From NCBI GenBank assembly GCA_030831445.1, contig JAURLB010000176.1, positions 1 to 8,642 of the forward strand: a stretch of DNA of 8,642 nt, in the 5' to 3' direction. Position 1 is the stretch's first letter. Each line of letters begins with the position of its first letter. The position numbers and the translations under genes are program-made. This document shows positions 1-7,178 of this stretch, in pieces. The notes beneath the pieces were generated by a model. That model ran no database searches. It had not been told where the DNA came from and saw only the letters and a program-made list of their open reading frames with translations. The stretch is from Candidatus Nanopelagicales bacterium (GTDB taxonomy: Bacteria; Actinomycetota; Actinomycetes; S36-B12; UBA5976).

Positions 1-1899
1 GATGGTGGCGATAAAACTCTTTCGGCTCTCGGCTTACTTCTCGAACAGTCACCAGATTTACTTCGGCAGAAACTCACTATCTGTGGCACTTCCGGTGCTG
101 CGCCTGCCCCTATCTGTTGGAATGGCTCTCCGTTTCAGCCAATCCCAGTTGCCTCCGATGTGAATTCGGATATCGCAATTCAAATCGCGGAGCGAAGTGA
201 GGAATTTCCTGGTGTAACAGCAGAAGTGCAACCGCTTCGAAATCTTGTCTTGCCATTCAGTACATCAATGGCTCACATACTTGGATATTTGGGGCCAGTG
301 AATGATGAAGAACTTAACGCTCGGCAAGGAACTACCCAGGAGTTGCAGCGAACAGATCTCATTGGTCGCGCAGGACTTGAGTCGTACTACGATGCGAGTC
401 TTCGAGGTCAACCAGGAGTTATAACTCTCGCGATCGATCGCGCGATGACAGTAATTGGCGAAGTGCAGCGAACTGATGCAAAGCCCGGTAACTACTTGGT
501 ACTGAGTGTTGATAGTGCATTACAAAAAGTTGTAGAAGAACAACTTGAAGCAGCTGTTGCTCGCGCACGTGCTGCTGGCAATGTTGCCGATGGTGCTGCT
601 GCTGTGGTGATGGATGTCACCAATGGGCAAATACTTGCTATGGCATCGCATCCGACCTATGACCTCAATGTTTGGCAAGGTGGGGTGTCAAAGAAGGAAT
701 ATAAGGCTCTCACATCAAAAGCATCAGGCGCACCACTCATCTCCCGTGCGACGCAAGGTATTTTTGCTCCAGCCTCCACTTTTAAATTATTCACCACCAT
801 TGCTGCTGCGAAATCTGGCTTCCCGCTTGGAAATGCATTGTATGCCTGCCCAAGTTTCTTTTCTGTGGGCGATAGAGACATGCGCAACTACGAATCTTCT
901 TCCTACGGTTCTCTTACAATTCGCCGAGCATTGCAAGTCTCTTGTAATACGGTGTACTACAAAATGGCATATGACATGTGGCTGCGTGATGGCGGTAATG
1001 AACCGATTGCAAACCCAAAGGATGCAATTGAAAAAACTGCGGTGCAATTTGGTTTTGGAAAAGCGACTGGAATTGATTTACCCTCAGAGTCATCTGGTCG
1101 AATTGGTGGTCGCCAATTCAAACTCGATCAATATGCGAAATTCAAGGATGTGTGGTGTTATCGAGCGGAGGCTGGATATCCTGATGTAGCGAAAACAGAT
1201 CCTGCGCGCGCAACGTATCTCAAAGCGTTAGCAAAAGAGAATTGCGTTGACGGCGATAAATTCCGCGGAGGAGACGCCGCAAACCTTGCCATTGGCCAAG
1301 GTGACACAGCCATTACGCCATTGCAACTGGCTGTGGCATACGGTGCATTTGCTAATGGCGGGGACTTACTGAAACCACATCTCGTCAAAGCAATTGTGTC
1401 GGCAGATGGAACAAGTGTGCAAGAAATTCCGCGTGAAGTCACCGGCAGAGTGAAGTTCACAAGAGCCATGCAAACGTATATCACCTCAGGTTTGACGGAT
1501 GTTGTCAGCGGCGGAACTGCCGCCTCCTATTTCGCGGGTTGGCCACAGTCGAAAATTCCAATCGCAGCAAAAACGGGAACTGGACAAGCTGGAACTGAAA
1601 AAGACACAACATCATGGATGGCAAGTTTCGCTCCAGCAAACAAACCGAAATATGTTGTTGTGTTTATGGTGTCACAAGGTGGAACGGGTGGATCCATTTC
1701 CGGGCCATCAGTTCGGAAAATTTACGAGGCAATTTTTGGCGTTCGAGGTTCGAGCGTGAACCCTAAGTGGTCAGTACTTGCAGGTGGCAAACCATCGAAC
1801 GTTCTCCCACAAATCAATATTGATGGAAGTGTAAATCCCATTAAGGGTTGGTCCATTGATTCATTTATCATGAACCGCTTTATGGTGAATGGACCATAA
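1..1899 (+). CDS. mrdA: Penicillin-binding protein 2 (MrdA), peptidoglycan D,D-transpeptidase, 5'-partial
   Basis: Class B penicillin-binding protein that cross-links stem peptides of lateral-wall peptidoglycan in the periplasm, partnered with RodA in the elongasome. The frame is open from base 1, so the start and the N-terminal membrane anchor lie upstream; 632 residues are visible. Residues 1 to about 200 look like the dimerisation/pedestal domain, including a Cys-rich stretch (TICGTSGAAPAPICWNG) and an FPGVTAEVQPLR segment typical of PBP2. The transpeptidase domain follows, with all three catalytic motifs: STFK with nucleophile Ser259 (bases 775-786), SCN at 314-316 (940-948) and KTGT from 524 (1570-1581). 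The stop overlaps the rodA start by one base, which implies translational coupling. FtsI is the alternative class B enzyme, but direct linkage to rodA favours MrdA. The internal GTG at about base 160 is not the start, since conserved PBP2 sequence precedes it. Confidence 0.95.
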   Translation, partial: DGGDKTLSALGLLLEQSPDLLRQKLTICGTSGAAPAPICWNGSPFQPIPVASDVNSDIAIQIAERSEEFPGVTAEVQPLRNLVLPFSTSMAHILGYLGPVNDEELNARQGTTQELQRTDLIGRAGLESYYDASLRGQPGVITLAIDRAMTVIGEVQRTDAKPGNYLVLSVDSALQKVVEEQLEAAVARARAAGNVADGAAAVVMDVTNGQILAMASHPTYDLNVWQGGVSKKEYKALTSKASGAPLISRATQGIFAPASTFKLFTTIAAAKSGFPLGNALYACPSFFSVGDRDMRNYESSSYGSLTIRRALQVSCNTVYYKMAYDMWLRDGGNEPIANPKDAIEKTAVQFGFGKATGIDLPSESSGRIGGRQFKLDQYAKFKDVWCYRAEAGYPDVAKTDPARATYLKALAKENCVDGDKFRGGDAANLAIGQGDTAITPLQLAVAYGAFANGGDLLKPHLVKAIVSADGTSVQEIPREVTGRVKFTRAMQTYITSGLTDVVSGGTAASYFAGWPQSKIPIAAKTGTGQAGTEKDTTSWMASFAPANKPKYVVVFMVSQGGTGGSISGPSVRKIYEAIFGVRGSSVNPKWSVLAGGKPSNVLPQINIDGSVNPIKGWSIDSFIMNRFMVNGP

Positions 1900-3041
1900 T
1901 GGTTAATATTTTTACGCCGACAAAGAAGCAGCCACTGTTTAAATCTCAAGATTGGATCTTGAATTTTGCCGCGCTTGCGCTCAGCTTTATAGGTGTCCTG
2001 TTGGTGTGGGCGGTAACAAAACCTCGACTTGAGATCACAGAAACTTCAACTGAATACTATGTTGTTAGGCACCTGGGCACTTTGATTCTTGGAATTATTC
2101 TCGCGCTATTGATTTCACGCTCTCAATACAGTGTGCTTAGGGCTTATGCACCAATTTTGTATTTACTCGGTGTCATCGGACTGATTGTTGTGTTGATTCC
2201 TGGTATTGGCACCGAAATAAATGGCATCCGCGCCTGGATTGCGATCCCTGGTGGCTTTACGTTGCAACCCGCTGAACTTGCCAAGCTTGCAATTGTCTTG
2301 GGAATGTCGATGATTCTCGCTGAAGCTCAACAACCCGGAATTGAACCCGAGGACAAAGAAGTTGGTTTGGCACTCCTCTTGGCTGCGATACCACTTGGAT
2401 TGATTTTGTTGCAACCAGATTTGGGAACAGCAATCATTATTGGAGTTATTATCTTGGCAGTTATTGCAATCTCAGCGGCGTCCATGAAGTGGATTTTTGG
2501 ATTAGTGGCCTCTGCGGTATTCGCAATGTTTGCGTTAGTTGCACTTGGAATCTTGGATGAATATCAGATCAATAGATTGTTGACGTTTATTGATCCTGGC
2601 CGCGATCCATTGGTTTCTGGATACAACTTGATTCAAGTGAAGTTAGCAATAGGTAATGGTGGAATGACAGGTTGGGGTTTGTTTGATGGACCACAAACCA
2701 ACGGTCGATTTATTCCATCGCAACAAACCGACTTCATCTATGCAACCGCCGGTGAGGTATTTGGCTTTGTTGGAGGGGTACTCATCATTGGACTGCTGGG
2801 CATCGTGACCTGGCGGGCTTTTGTCATTGCCCGCGATGCGGATCGTTTTGGCAGGTTAGCGGCAACTGGTGTGGCGGCTTGGTTTGGATTTCAAACATTT
2901 CAAAATATTGGGATGAATTTAGGAATCATGCCAATCACGGGAGTGCCCTTACCCTTCATCAGTTACGGCGGAACATCCATGTTTGCTGTGTGGATGGCTG
3001 TGGGGCTTTTGCAAAATATTCGAGGCAGATCAAGCGATTAG
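1899..3041 (+). CDS. rodA: Rod shape-determining protein RodA, SEDS peptidoglycan glycosyltransferase
   Basis: Integral membrane SEDS-family polymerase that extends glycan strands from lipid II during cell elongation, working with the PBP2 encoded just upstream. It has 380 residues, normal for RodA, with about ten hydrophobic segments. Family motifs seen in order: INGIRAWIAI at 108-117, TLQPAELAKL at 121-130, QPDLGTAIII at 172-181, the GYNLIQVKLAIGNGG stretch at 241-255, QQTDFIYATAGEVFGF at 275-290, and the late NIGMNLGIMPITGVPLPFIS stretch at 337-356 followed by YGGTS. Asp278 in the TDFI motif matches the conserved aspartate regarded as essential in SEDS polymerases. The ATG overlaps the mrdA TAA by one base (TAATG); only a weak GGA precedes it, consistent with coupling. 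FtsW is the alternative SEDS member, but linkage to mrdA argues for RodA. Confidence 0.95.
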   Translation: MVNIFTPTKKQPLFKSQDWILNFAALALSFIGVLLVWAVTKPRLEITETSTEYYVVRHLGTLILGIILALLISRSQYSVLRAYAPILYLLGVIGLIVVLIPGIGTEINGIRAWIAIPGGFTLQPAELAKLAIVLGMSMILAEAQQPGIEPEDKEVGLALLLAAIPLGLILLQPDLGTAIIIGVIILAVIAISAASMKWIFGLVASAVFAMFALVALGILDEYQINRLLTFIDPGRDPLVSGYNLIQVKLAIGNGGMTGWGLFDGPQTNGRFIPSQQTDFIYATAGEVFGFVGGVLIIGLLGIVTWRAFVIARDADRFGRLAATGVAAWFGFQTFQNIGMNLGIMPITGVPLPFISYGGTSMFAVWMAVGLLQNIRGRSSD

Positions 3042-3074
3042 GTCGGATTTCGTCAATCTGTGTGTCATACTTCT

Positions 3075-3126
3075 CTCTGGTACGTGAGTAGCTGCACCTC
3101 GAAATGCTGTGCACCTCACCCCAGAG
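3075..3126 (+). promoter_or_regulatory. Nested stem-loop in the rne leader
   Basis: Three co-linear helices nest into one long imperfect stem-loop in the 149-base gap before rne. CTCTGG (3075-3080) pairs with CCAGAG (3121-3126); GTGAG (3084-3088) with CTCAC (3115-3119); TGCAC (3093-3097) with GTGCA (3109-3113). Small asymmetric internal loops separate them and an 11-base apical loop (3098-3108) caps the structure. There is no T-tract after it, so it is not an intrinsic terminator. Enterobacterial rne is autoregulated through hairpins in its 5' untranslated region; an analogous role here is inference. The pairings were found by eye and no folding energy was computed. Confidence 0.5.
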
Positions 3127-3132
3127 GATTTA

Positions 3133-3146
3133 GAACCTGCGGGTTC
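3133..3146 (+). promoter_or_regulatory. Short hairpin with UNCG-type tetraloop, rne leader
   Basis: GAACC (3133-3137) pairs perfectly with GGTTC (3142-3146) around a TGCG loop closed by C-G. In RNA this is UGCG, a member of the very stable UNCG tetraloop class. It sits six bases after the larger stem-loop and probably belongs to the same structured rne leader. Its function is unknown. Confidence 0.45.
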
Positions 3147-3154
3147 AGGAAACG

Positions 3155-3167
3155 GCGCCCAGGGCGC
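3155..3167 (+). promoter_or_regulatory. GC-rich hairpin just before the rne ribosome-binding site
   Basis: GCGCC (3155-3159) pairs with GGCGC (3163-3167) around a three-base CAG loop. It ends three bases before the purine-rich Shine-Dalgarno candidate GGAAGGA (3171-3177). A stable helix here could affect ribosome access to rne or block 5' to 3' RNA entry; that is inference. Confidence 0.4.
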
Positions 3168-3190
3168 ATCGGAAGGATTTGTGATTAGCA

Positions 3191-5050
3191 ATGGCTGATC
3201 AACGTAAAAAGAAGGCTCATAAGCCTGCCGGGCAGCAGGATGGTCAACCACCTAAAAAAGCATCGAAGCGCCCCATGAAAAAAGCTCGCGGTGGCAAGAA
3301 ACATAAGCCTGCCGAGGTCGCAACGGAAGCTGTATCAACACCGGTCGAATCACCTGTCACAAAGCCTGTGCCACTTGCTGCTGTCTTTCAGCCGGTTGAT
3401 GCGAAAGAAAAGCGAACTCGTAAACGTGAAGTGAAAGCCCCAGTTGTTGTTGAAGAAGCCGTGCCGAGCGACGATGCATCAGAGGACTCTGAGGCGAATC
3501 GACGCCGCCGACGTGGAGGACGACGTCGAAAGAAAGGTGAGAGTCAGCAAGGTGAGGCAGTAGAGGCGCTCGAGACAGAAGACAAAACCGATTCTGCATC
3601 GACAATGCGTCGTCGAACCCGTAAACGTGGTGAGGATCAAGCGAGCGAAGGTGGAACCACCAGAGTTGATGCCAAGCGTTCACGGCGACGTGACAGCCGA
3701 CCGCACCAACGCAAACGTCCAGCACTTTTGAGTGAAGCTGAATTTCTAGCAAGACGTGAAAATGTTGAGCGAGTTATGGTGGTGCGTGAAATTCATGATC
3801 GAGTTCAGGTTGCTGTTCTTGAAGATGGAATCCTGGTTGAGCATTATGTCAATCGGCAGGGTAGTGGTTCGCTCATCGGAAACATTTACCTTGGTCGTGT
3901 GCAAAATGTTTTGCCGAGTATGGAAGCTGCATTCGTTGATATCGGCAAAGGACGAAACGCAGTGCTATATGCCGGCGAAGTGAATTGGGATGCAGCTGGT
4001 CTTGAGGGTGAAGAAAAACGCATCGAAATGGCCTTCAAAACAGGTGATCCTGTTTTAGTGCAAGTCACGAAAGATCCAATCGGGCAAAAAGGTGCACGGC
4101 TTACAGCGCAGATTTCACTCCCTGGCCGATTCGTCGTTTATGTGCCAGACGGTTCCATGACTGGAATCAGTCGAAAGTTGCCGGAAAAGGAACGCAATCG
4201 CTTGAAGACTGCTCTTCGAAGTGTTATCTCAGAAGAATCAGGTGTCATTGTTCGAACTGCTGCCGAAGGCGCATCTGAAGAAGATTTGATTCGTGATGTC
4301 AGCCGATTGACCGCACAGTGGCAAGACGTTCTGGAGAAATCAAAAACGGCACAGCCGCCATCGTTGATTTACTCCGAGCCTGATTTGGCCATCAAGATTG
4401 TGCGTGACATTTTTAACGAAGATTTCAAAGAACTGATAATTAGTGGAAACCATATCTGGGAAATCATTGAAGACTATGTGAAATTTGTTGCTCCAGATTT
4501 GCAAGAACGATTACACAAGTGGACAGACTCTAAAGACATATTTACGCATCATCGAATTGATGAACAACTCGCAAAGGCACTTGATCGTAAAGTGTGGCTG
4601 CCTTCGGGAGGCTCGCTGGTCATCGACAGAACTGAAGCAATGACTGTGGTCGATGTCAACACAGGAAAGTTCATTGGTGAAGGTGGCAACTTAGAACAGA
4701 CTGTTACACGAAACAATCTTGAAGCAGCTGAAGAAATCGTGCGTCAATTGCGACTGCGAGACATCGGCGGAATTATCGTGATTGACTTTATTGATATGGT
4801 GCTTGAATCCAACCGAGACACAGTGTTGCGACGCCTCATTGAATGCCTCGGTCGGGATCGAACGAAACACCAAGTTGCTGAAGTCACCTCGCTCGGGCTC
4901 GTGCAGATGACCAGAAAACGCATCGGCCAGGGGCTCTTGGAGACGTTCAGCGAGCCCTGTGAGCACTGCAACGCTCGCGGCGTCAAGGTGCATTTGGATG
5001 TCAGTCAGGCCAAAACTGTGCTTGAACCTGAGGTGCATGACTCAGTTTGA
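3191..5050 (+). CDS. rne: Ribonuclease E/G family endoribonuclease
   Basis: Single-strand-specific endoribonuclease that initiates mRNA decay and matures stable RNAs. It has 619 residues. Residues 1 to about 180 are a disordered Lys/Arg- and acid-rich extension with Arg clusters at 104-113, 140-146 and 163-176, probably RNA- or protein-binding. An S1-type domain follows (about 226-305, with NIYLGRVQNVLPSMEAAFVD). The 5'-sensor-like motif VIVRTA has Arg355-Thr356. The DNase I-like catalytic core has the two metal-binding aspartates, Asp488 (VVDVNTG) and Asp532 (VIDFID). A zinc-link CEHC (Cys590, Cys593) lies only 26 residues from the C-terminus, so there is no C-terminal scaffold and no E. coli-type small domain. 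The ATG was chosen because an in-frame stop lies at 3182-3184; its Shine-Dalgarno GGAAGGA is unusually far upstream (13 bases). Confidence 0.95.
   Translation: MADQRKKKAHKPAGQQDGQPPKKASKRPMKKARGGKKHKPAEVATEAVSTPVESPVTKPVPLAAVFQPVDAKEKRTRKREVKAPVVVEEAVPSDDASEDSEANRRRRRGGRRRKKGESQQGEAVEALETEDKTDSASTMRRRTRKRGEDQASEGGTTRVDAKRSRRRDSRPHQRKRPALLSEAEFLARRENVERVMVVREIHDRVQVAVLEDGILVEHYVNRQGSGSLIGNIYLGRVQNVLPSMEAAFVDIGKGRNAVLYAGEVNWDAAGLEGEEKRIEMAFKTGDPVLVQVTKDPIGQKGARLTAQISLPGRFVVYVPDGSMTGISRKLPEKERNRLKTALRSVISEESGVIVRTAAEGASEEDLIRDVSRLTAQWQDVLEKSKTAQPPSLIYSEPDLAIKIVRDIFNEDFKELIISGNHIWEIIEDYVKFVAPDLQERLHKWTDSKDIFTHHRIDEQLAKALDRKVWLPSGGSLVIDRTEAMTVVDVNTGKFIGEGGNLEQTVTRNNLEAAEEIVRQLRLRDIGGIIVIDFIDMVLESNRDTVLRRLIECLGRDRTKHQVAEVTSLGLVQMTRKRIGQGLLETFSEPCEHCNARGVKVHLDVSQAKTVLEPEVHDSV
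3218..3314 (+). repeat. Pair of 13-base direct repeats in the rne N-terminal extension
   Basis: The 13-mer CATAAGCCTGCCG occurs at 3218-3230 and again at 3302-3314, in the same reading frame, encoding two HKPA tetrapeptides each preceded by lysines. It lies in the low-complexity basic extension of RNase E and suggests internal duplication in a fast-evolving disordered segment. It could simply reflect biased composition. Confidence 0.6.
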
Positions 5051-5075
5051 CCCTCTGAGGGCGCATGCGTACCCT
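5047..5075 (+). promoter_or_regulatory. Candidate promoter for rplU-rpmA
   Basis: TTGACC (5047-5052) matches the -35 consensus at five of six positions and overlaps the rne stop codon. After a 17-base spacer, TACCCT (5070-5075) fits the actinobacterial TAnnnT form of the -10 box. A start near 5082 would give a leader of about 40 bases before rplU. This is pattern matching only; read-through from rne is also possible. Confidence 0.35.
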
Positions 5076-5100
5076 TAGCCCCTGCATGAAATTCCCTCAG
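5055..5100 (+). promoter_or_regulatory. Inverted repeat / stem-loop between rne and rplU
   Basis: CTGAGGG (5055-5061) and CCCTCAG (5094-5100) are perfect 7-base inverted repeats. Nested inside, CATGC (5064-5068) pairs with GCATG (5084-5088). As RNA, on read-through transcripts from rne, this forms a two-helix stem-loop just ahead of rplU and could act in processing or as an L21-type leader. As DNA it brackets the candidate -10 box and could be an operator. The sequence alone does not decide between them. Confidence 0.4.
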
Positions 5101-5110
5101 CAACGAAATG

Positions 5111-5116
5111 AAGGAG
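5111..5116 (+). promoter_or_regulatory. Ribosome-binding site of rplU
   Basis: AAGGAG seven bases before the GTG at 5124. It supports this non-ATG start, which also gives the standard L21 N-terminus. Confidence 0.8.
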
Positions 5117-5123
5117 ACTCGCG

Positions 5124-5432
5124 GTGTACGCGATTGTGAAAGCTGGCGGTCGCCAGGAGAAAGTCCAAGAAGGCGACATCATTGAACTTGACCGAGTTCA
5201 AGCTGAAATTGGTCAATCAATTGACTTGGCAGTTGTCCTACTCGTGAACAACGGCTCCGTTACGGCAGATGGCTTGGATAAAGCGAGTGTCAAAGCTGAG
5301 TTGCTTGAGCATTTCCGTGGCCCAAAGATTGACATCCTTCGATACAAGAACAAAACTGGCTATCGTCGCCGTCAGGGACATCGCTCAGAACTTTCACGCG
5401 TCAAGATTACGAAAATAACGGCAGGTAAATAA
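5124..5432 (+). CDS. rplU: 50S ribosomal protein L21
   Basis: Structural protein of the large ribosomal subunit that binds 23S rRNA. It has 102 residues, the usual length. The N-terminus [18 protein letters not shown] is diagnostic of bacterial L21, and the basic C-terminal part ([20 protein letters not shown]) holds the conserved rRNA-binding signature. It uses a GTG start backed by a strong AAGGAG site. The stop lies two bases before rpmA, so the two ribosomal protein genes are almost certainly cotranscribed, as in most bacteria. Nothing unusual is seen in the coding sequence. Confidence 0.97.
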   Translation: MYAIVKAGGRQEKVQEGDIIELDRVQAEIGQSIDLAVVLLVNNGSVTADGLDKASVKAELLEHFRGPKIDILRYKNKTGYRRRQGHRSELSRVKITKITAGK

Positions 5433-5434
5433 GT

Positions 5435-5686
5435 ATGGCAACCAAAAAAGGTGCCTCGAGCACCAAAAACGGTCGTGACTCAAATGCTCAGCGTTTGGGT
5501 GTGAAGCGCTTTGCTGGGCAAGTTGTGAACGCTGGTGAAATTTTGATTCGTCAACGTGGAACACATTTCCATCCTGGCAACAATGTTGGAAAAGGAAAAG
5601 ATGACACCCTCTTTGCGTTAGAGGCTGGTGTGGTCGAGTTTGGAACTCATCGTGGCCGTCGCGTTGTTAATGTGGTTTCAGCGTAA
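5435..5686 (+). CDS. rpmA: 50S ribosomal protein L27
   Basis: Large-subunit protein whose N-terminal tail reaches towards the peptidyl-transferase centre. It has 83 residues, the usual length. The N-terminus [20 protein letters not shown] and the core [20 protein letters not shown] are hallmark L27 sequences. There is no extra N-terminal cleavage peptide of the kind found in many Firmicutes; the protein begins directly with the MATKKG form. The start is two bases after the rplU stop, with AGGT (5423-5426) as a modest ribosome-binding site inside the end of rplU. A strong hairpin follows 14 bases after the stop. Confidence 0.97.
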   Translation: MATKKGASSTKNGRDSNAQRLGVKRFAGQVVNAGEILIRQRGTHFHPGNNVGKGKDDTLFALEAGVVEFGTHRGRRVVNVVSA

Positions 5687-5700
5687 GGTTTAAAAAATTC

Positions 5701-5738
5701 AACGGAGCGGGTCCTCTGGATTCGCTCCGTTATGTTTT
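5701..5738 (+). terminator. Intrinsic terminator or attenuator hairpin between rpmA and obg
   Basis: AACGGAGCG (5701-5709) is a perfect inverted complement of CGCTCCGTT (5723-5731). Two G-T pairs plus TCC/GGA (5712-5714/5718-5720) extend the stem to about 14 bp with a TCT triloop. TATGTTTT follows (5731-5738), a T-rich but interrupted tract, and an A6 run (5692-5697) lies just upstream. The T-tract is imperfect and obg starts only 12 bases later, so partial termination, or an mRNA processing/stability boundary, is more likely than a full stop to transcription. On the reverse strand the A6 run would act as a T-tract, but no convergent gene is present. Confidence 0.6.
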
Positions 5739-5743
5739 GGAGG
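5739..5743 (+). promoter_or_regulatory. Ribosome-binding site of obg
   Basis: GGAGG ends six bases before the ATG at 5750. It decides the start: the earlier in-frame ATG at 5732 overlaps the terminator-like hairpin, has no such site upstream, and would add six residues before the conserved N-terminus. Confidence 0.8.
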
Positions 5744-5749
5744 GTATCA

Positions 5750-7156
5750 ATGACAACATTTGTTGATCGGGTAACTCCCAAAGTCAGTGGTGGCCGCGGT
5801 GGAAACGGTTGCGCTTCAGTGCACCGAGAAAAATTTAAGCCACTTGGTGGCCCTGATGGTGGCAATGGTGGTAACGGTGGCGATGTAGTCGTTATCGCAG
5901 ATACAGATGTCACAACGTTACTTGAGTTTCACCATTCGCCTCATCGAAAAGCCACAAACGGCGCAGCGGGTCACGGTGGGCATAAGAATGGAGCGAATGG
6001 TCCAGATATAGTCCTAAAGGTTCCCATCGGAACGCTCATCTTGGATGATCAGGGTGAAGAGCTTGCTGATCTCGTTCGTGCTGGTGACACTTTCACGCTA
6101 GCAGCCGGAGGTCGTGGCGGCTTGGGAAACGCAGCGCTTGCCTCAAGTAAACGTCGCGCTCCTGGCTTTGCACTTCTCGGCGAAGAAGGCGAAGCGAAAA
6201 GTGTTGTTTTCGAATTAAAGACGCTTGCTGATGTTGGTCTTGTTGGATTCCCTAGTGCTGGAAAGTCATCACTCATCTCCGTGATTTCTCAAGCCCGTCC
6301 AAAAGTTGCCGACTACCCATTCACCACACTTGTTCCAAATCTTGGTGTGGTGAAAGTGGATGATGTCGTTTTTACTGTAGCGGATGTTCCTGGATTGATT
6401 CCGGGTGCAAGCGAAGGAAAAGGTTTAGGTCTGGAGTTTTTACGTCACATTGAACGGTGTTCAGTGTTGGTTCATGTCGTTGATTGTGCGACGTTGGAAT
6501 CTGGCAGAGATCCTGTCTCTGACATTGAAACGATCGAATATGAACTTGAACGCTACGGTGGACTTGATGATAAGCCTCGTGTTGTAGCGCTGAACAAAAT
6601 CGATATACCCGAGGCACTTGATCTTGCCGAAATGACACGAGTCGAATTAGAGAGTCGTGGTTACAAAGTCTTTAGCATTTCAACTGTATCGCGCATTGGG
6701 TTAACTTCACTGTTGTATGAATTGGCTGAACTTGTGAAACAGACTCGAAAAGAAGGGGCGTCATTGATTTCGCCACGCATCATTCTTCGACCAAAGCCTG
6801 TAGATGATGACACGTTCACCATTCGGAAATTTGAAGACTTCTGGCAGGTATTAGGTAAGCAGCCTGAGCGCTGGGTTGCTCAAACAGACTTCACCAACGA
6901 CGAGGCAGTTGGATATCTTGCAGATCGACTTGCTCGACTTGGGATTGAAGCGAGCCTTTTGAAACTTGGCGCAGAGCCGGGCGATACGGTTGTTATCGGG
7001 AAAGAAGAGGGCGGAGTCATATTCGATTTCCAGCCCGAAATTAGTGCAGGTGAGGCGCACGCATTTGGTCGCAGGGGGCAAGATGTTCGGCTTGAACCGG
7101 GCGGTCGAAGAACTCGCGACTCTGTTGAAGATGAAGATGAAAGTGAAGTCCTCTAA
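5750..7156 (+). CDS. obg: GTPase Obg (CgtA), ribosome-assembly GTPase with OCT domain
   Basis: Essential P-loop GTPase that binds the 50S subunit and links its late assembly to guanine-nucleotide state. It has 468 residues. The glycine-rich Obg fold spans about 1-158 ([27 protein letters not shown]). The G domain, about 159-330, carries G1 GFPSAGKS (166-173), the switch I threonines in DYPFTT (188-193), G3 DVPG (212-215), G4 NKID (282-285) and a G5-like SIST (309-312). The OCT domain, about 350-430, includes [14 protein letters not shown] and ends near [11 protein letters not shown] final 38-residue tail changes from Arg-rich to strongly acidic (EDEDESE) and is probably disordered. The gene lies downstream of L21 and L27, a widely conserved arrangement. 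Confidence 0.97.
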   Translation: MTTFVDRVTPKVSGGRGGNGCASVHREKFKPLGGPDGGNGGNGGDVVVIADTDVTTLLEFHHSPHRKATNGAAGHGGHKNGANGPDIVLKVPIGTLILDDQGEELADLVRAGDTFTLAAGGRGGLGNAALASSKRRAPGFALLGEEGEAKSVVFELKTLADVGLVGFPSAGKSSLISVISQARPKVADYPFTTLVPNLGVVKVDDVVFTVADVPGLIPGASEGKGLGLEFLRHIERCSVLVHVVDCATLESGRDPVSDIETIEYELERYGGLDDKPRVVALNKIDIPEALDLAEMTRVELESRGYKVFSISTVSRIGLTSLLYELAELVKQTRKEGASLISPRIILRPKPVDDDTFTIRKFEDFWQVLGKQPERWVAQTDFTNDEAVGYLADRLARLGIEASLLKLGAEPGDTVVIGKEEGGVIFDFQPEISAGEAHAFGRRGQDVRLEPGGRRTRDSVEDEDESEVL

Positions 7157-7166
7157 ACTTGTGGCG

Positions 7167-7172
7167 AAGGAG
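7167..7172 (+). promoter_or_regulatory. Ribosome-binding site of the 44-codon gene
   Basis: AAGGAG with a six-base spacer to the ATG at 7179. It is one of the strongest Shine-Dalgarno matches in the window and direct support that the short frame is translated. Confidence 0.75.
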
Positions 7173-7178
7173 TGACAT

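Noticed and set aside
160..162. GTG at 160 as the start of mrdA
   Set aside because: The frame is open back to base 1, and the sequence before it (including the CWNGSPFQPIPVA stretch) is typical PBP2 sequence, so the gene continues upstream out of the window.
614..1189. 191-codon forward frame overlapping mrdA in another phase
   Set aside because: It lies wholly inside the conserved transpeptidase domain, its product is low in recognisable motifs, and it has no ribosome-binding site; it is a shadow of mrdA.
3075..3126. Intrinsic terminator for the mrdA-rodA unit
   Set aside because: The stem-loop is not followed by a T-tract; GATTTAGAACC follows instead, so it is better read as leader structure of rne.
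3181..3198. Five-codon GTG mini-frame (MISNG) overlapping the rne start
   Set aside because: The spacing from GGAAGGA to this GTG is only three bases, too short for good initiation, and such a tiny frame is expected by chance.
3357..3752. 131-codon reverse-strand frame opposite the rne N-terminal region
   Set aside because: Biased Arg/Lys codons on the forward strand keep the opposite strand open; there is no ribosome-binding site and no recognisable protein.
5732..5749. Upstream ATG at 5732 as the obg start
   Set aside because: It adds MFWRVS before the conserved N-terminus, lies at the base of the hairpin, and is out-competed by GGAGG correctly spaced for the ATG at 5750.
5790..5885. GGTGGN-like DNA repeats in obg considered as a repeat array
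   Set aside because: They encode the conserved glycine-rich loops of the Obg fold and are explained by protein sequence.
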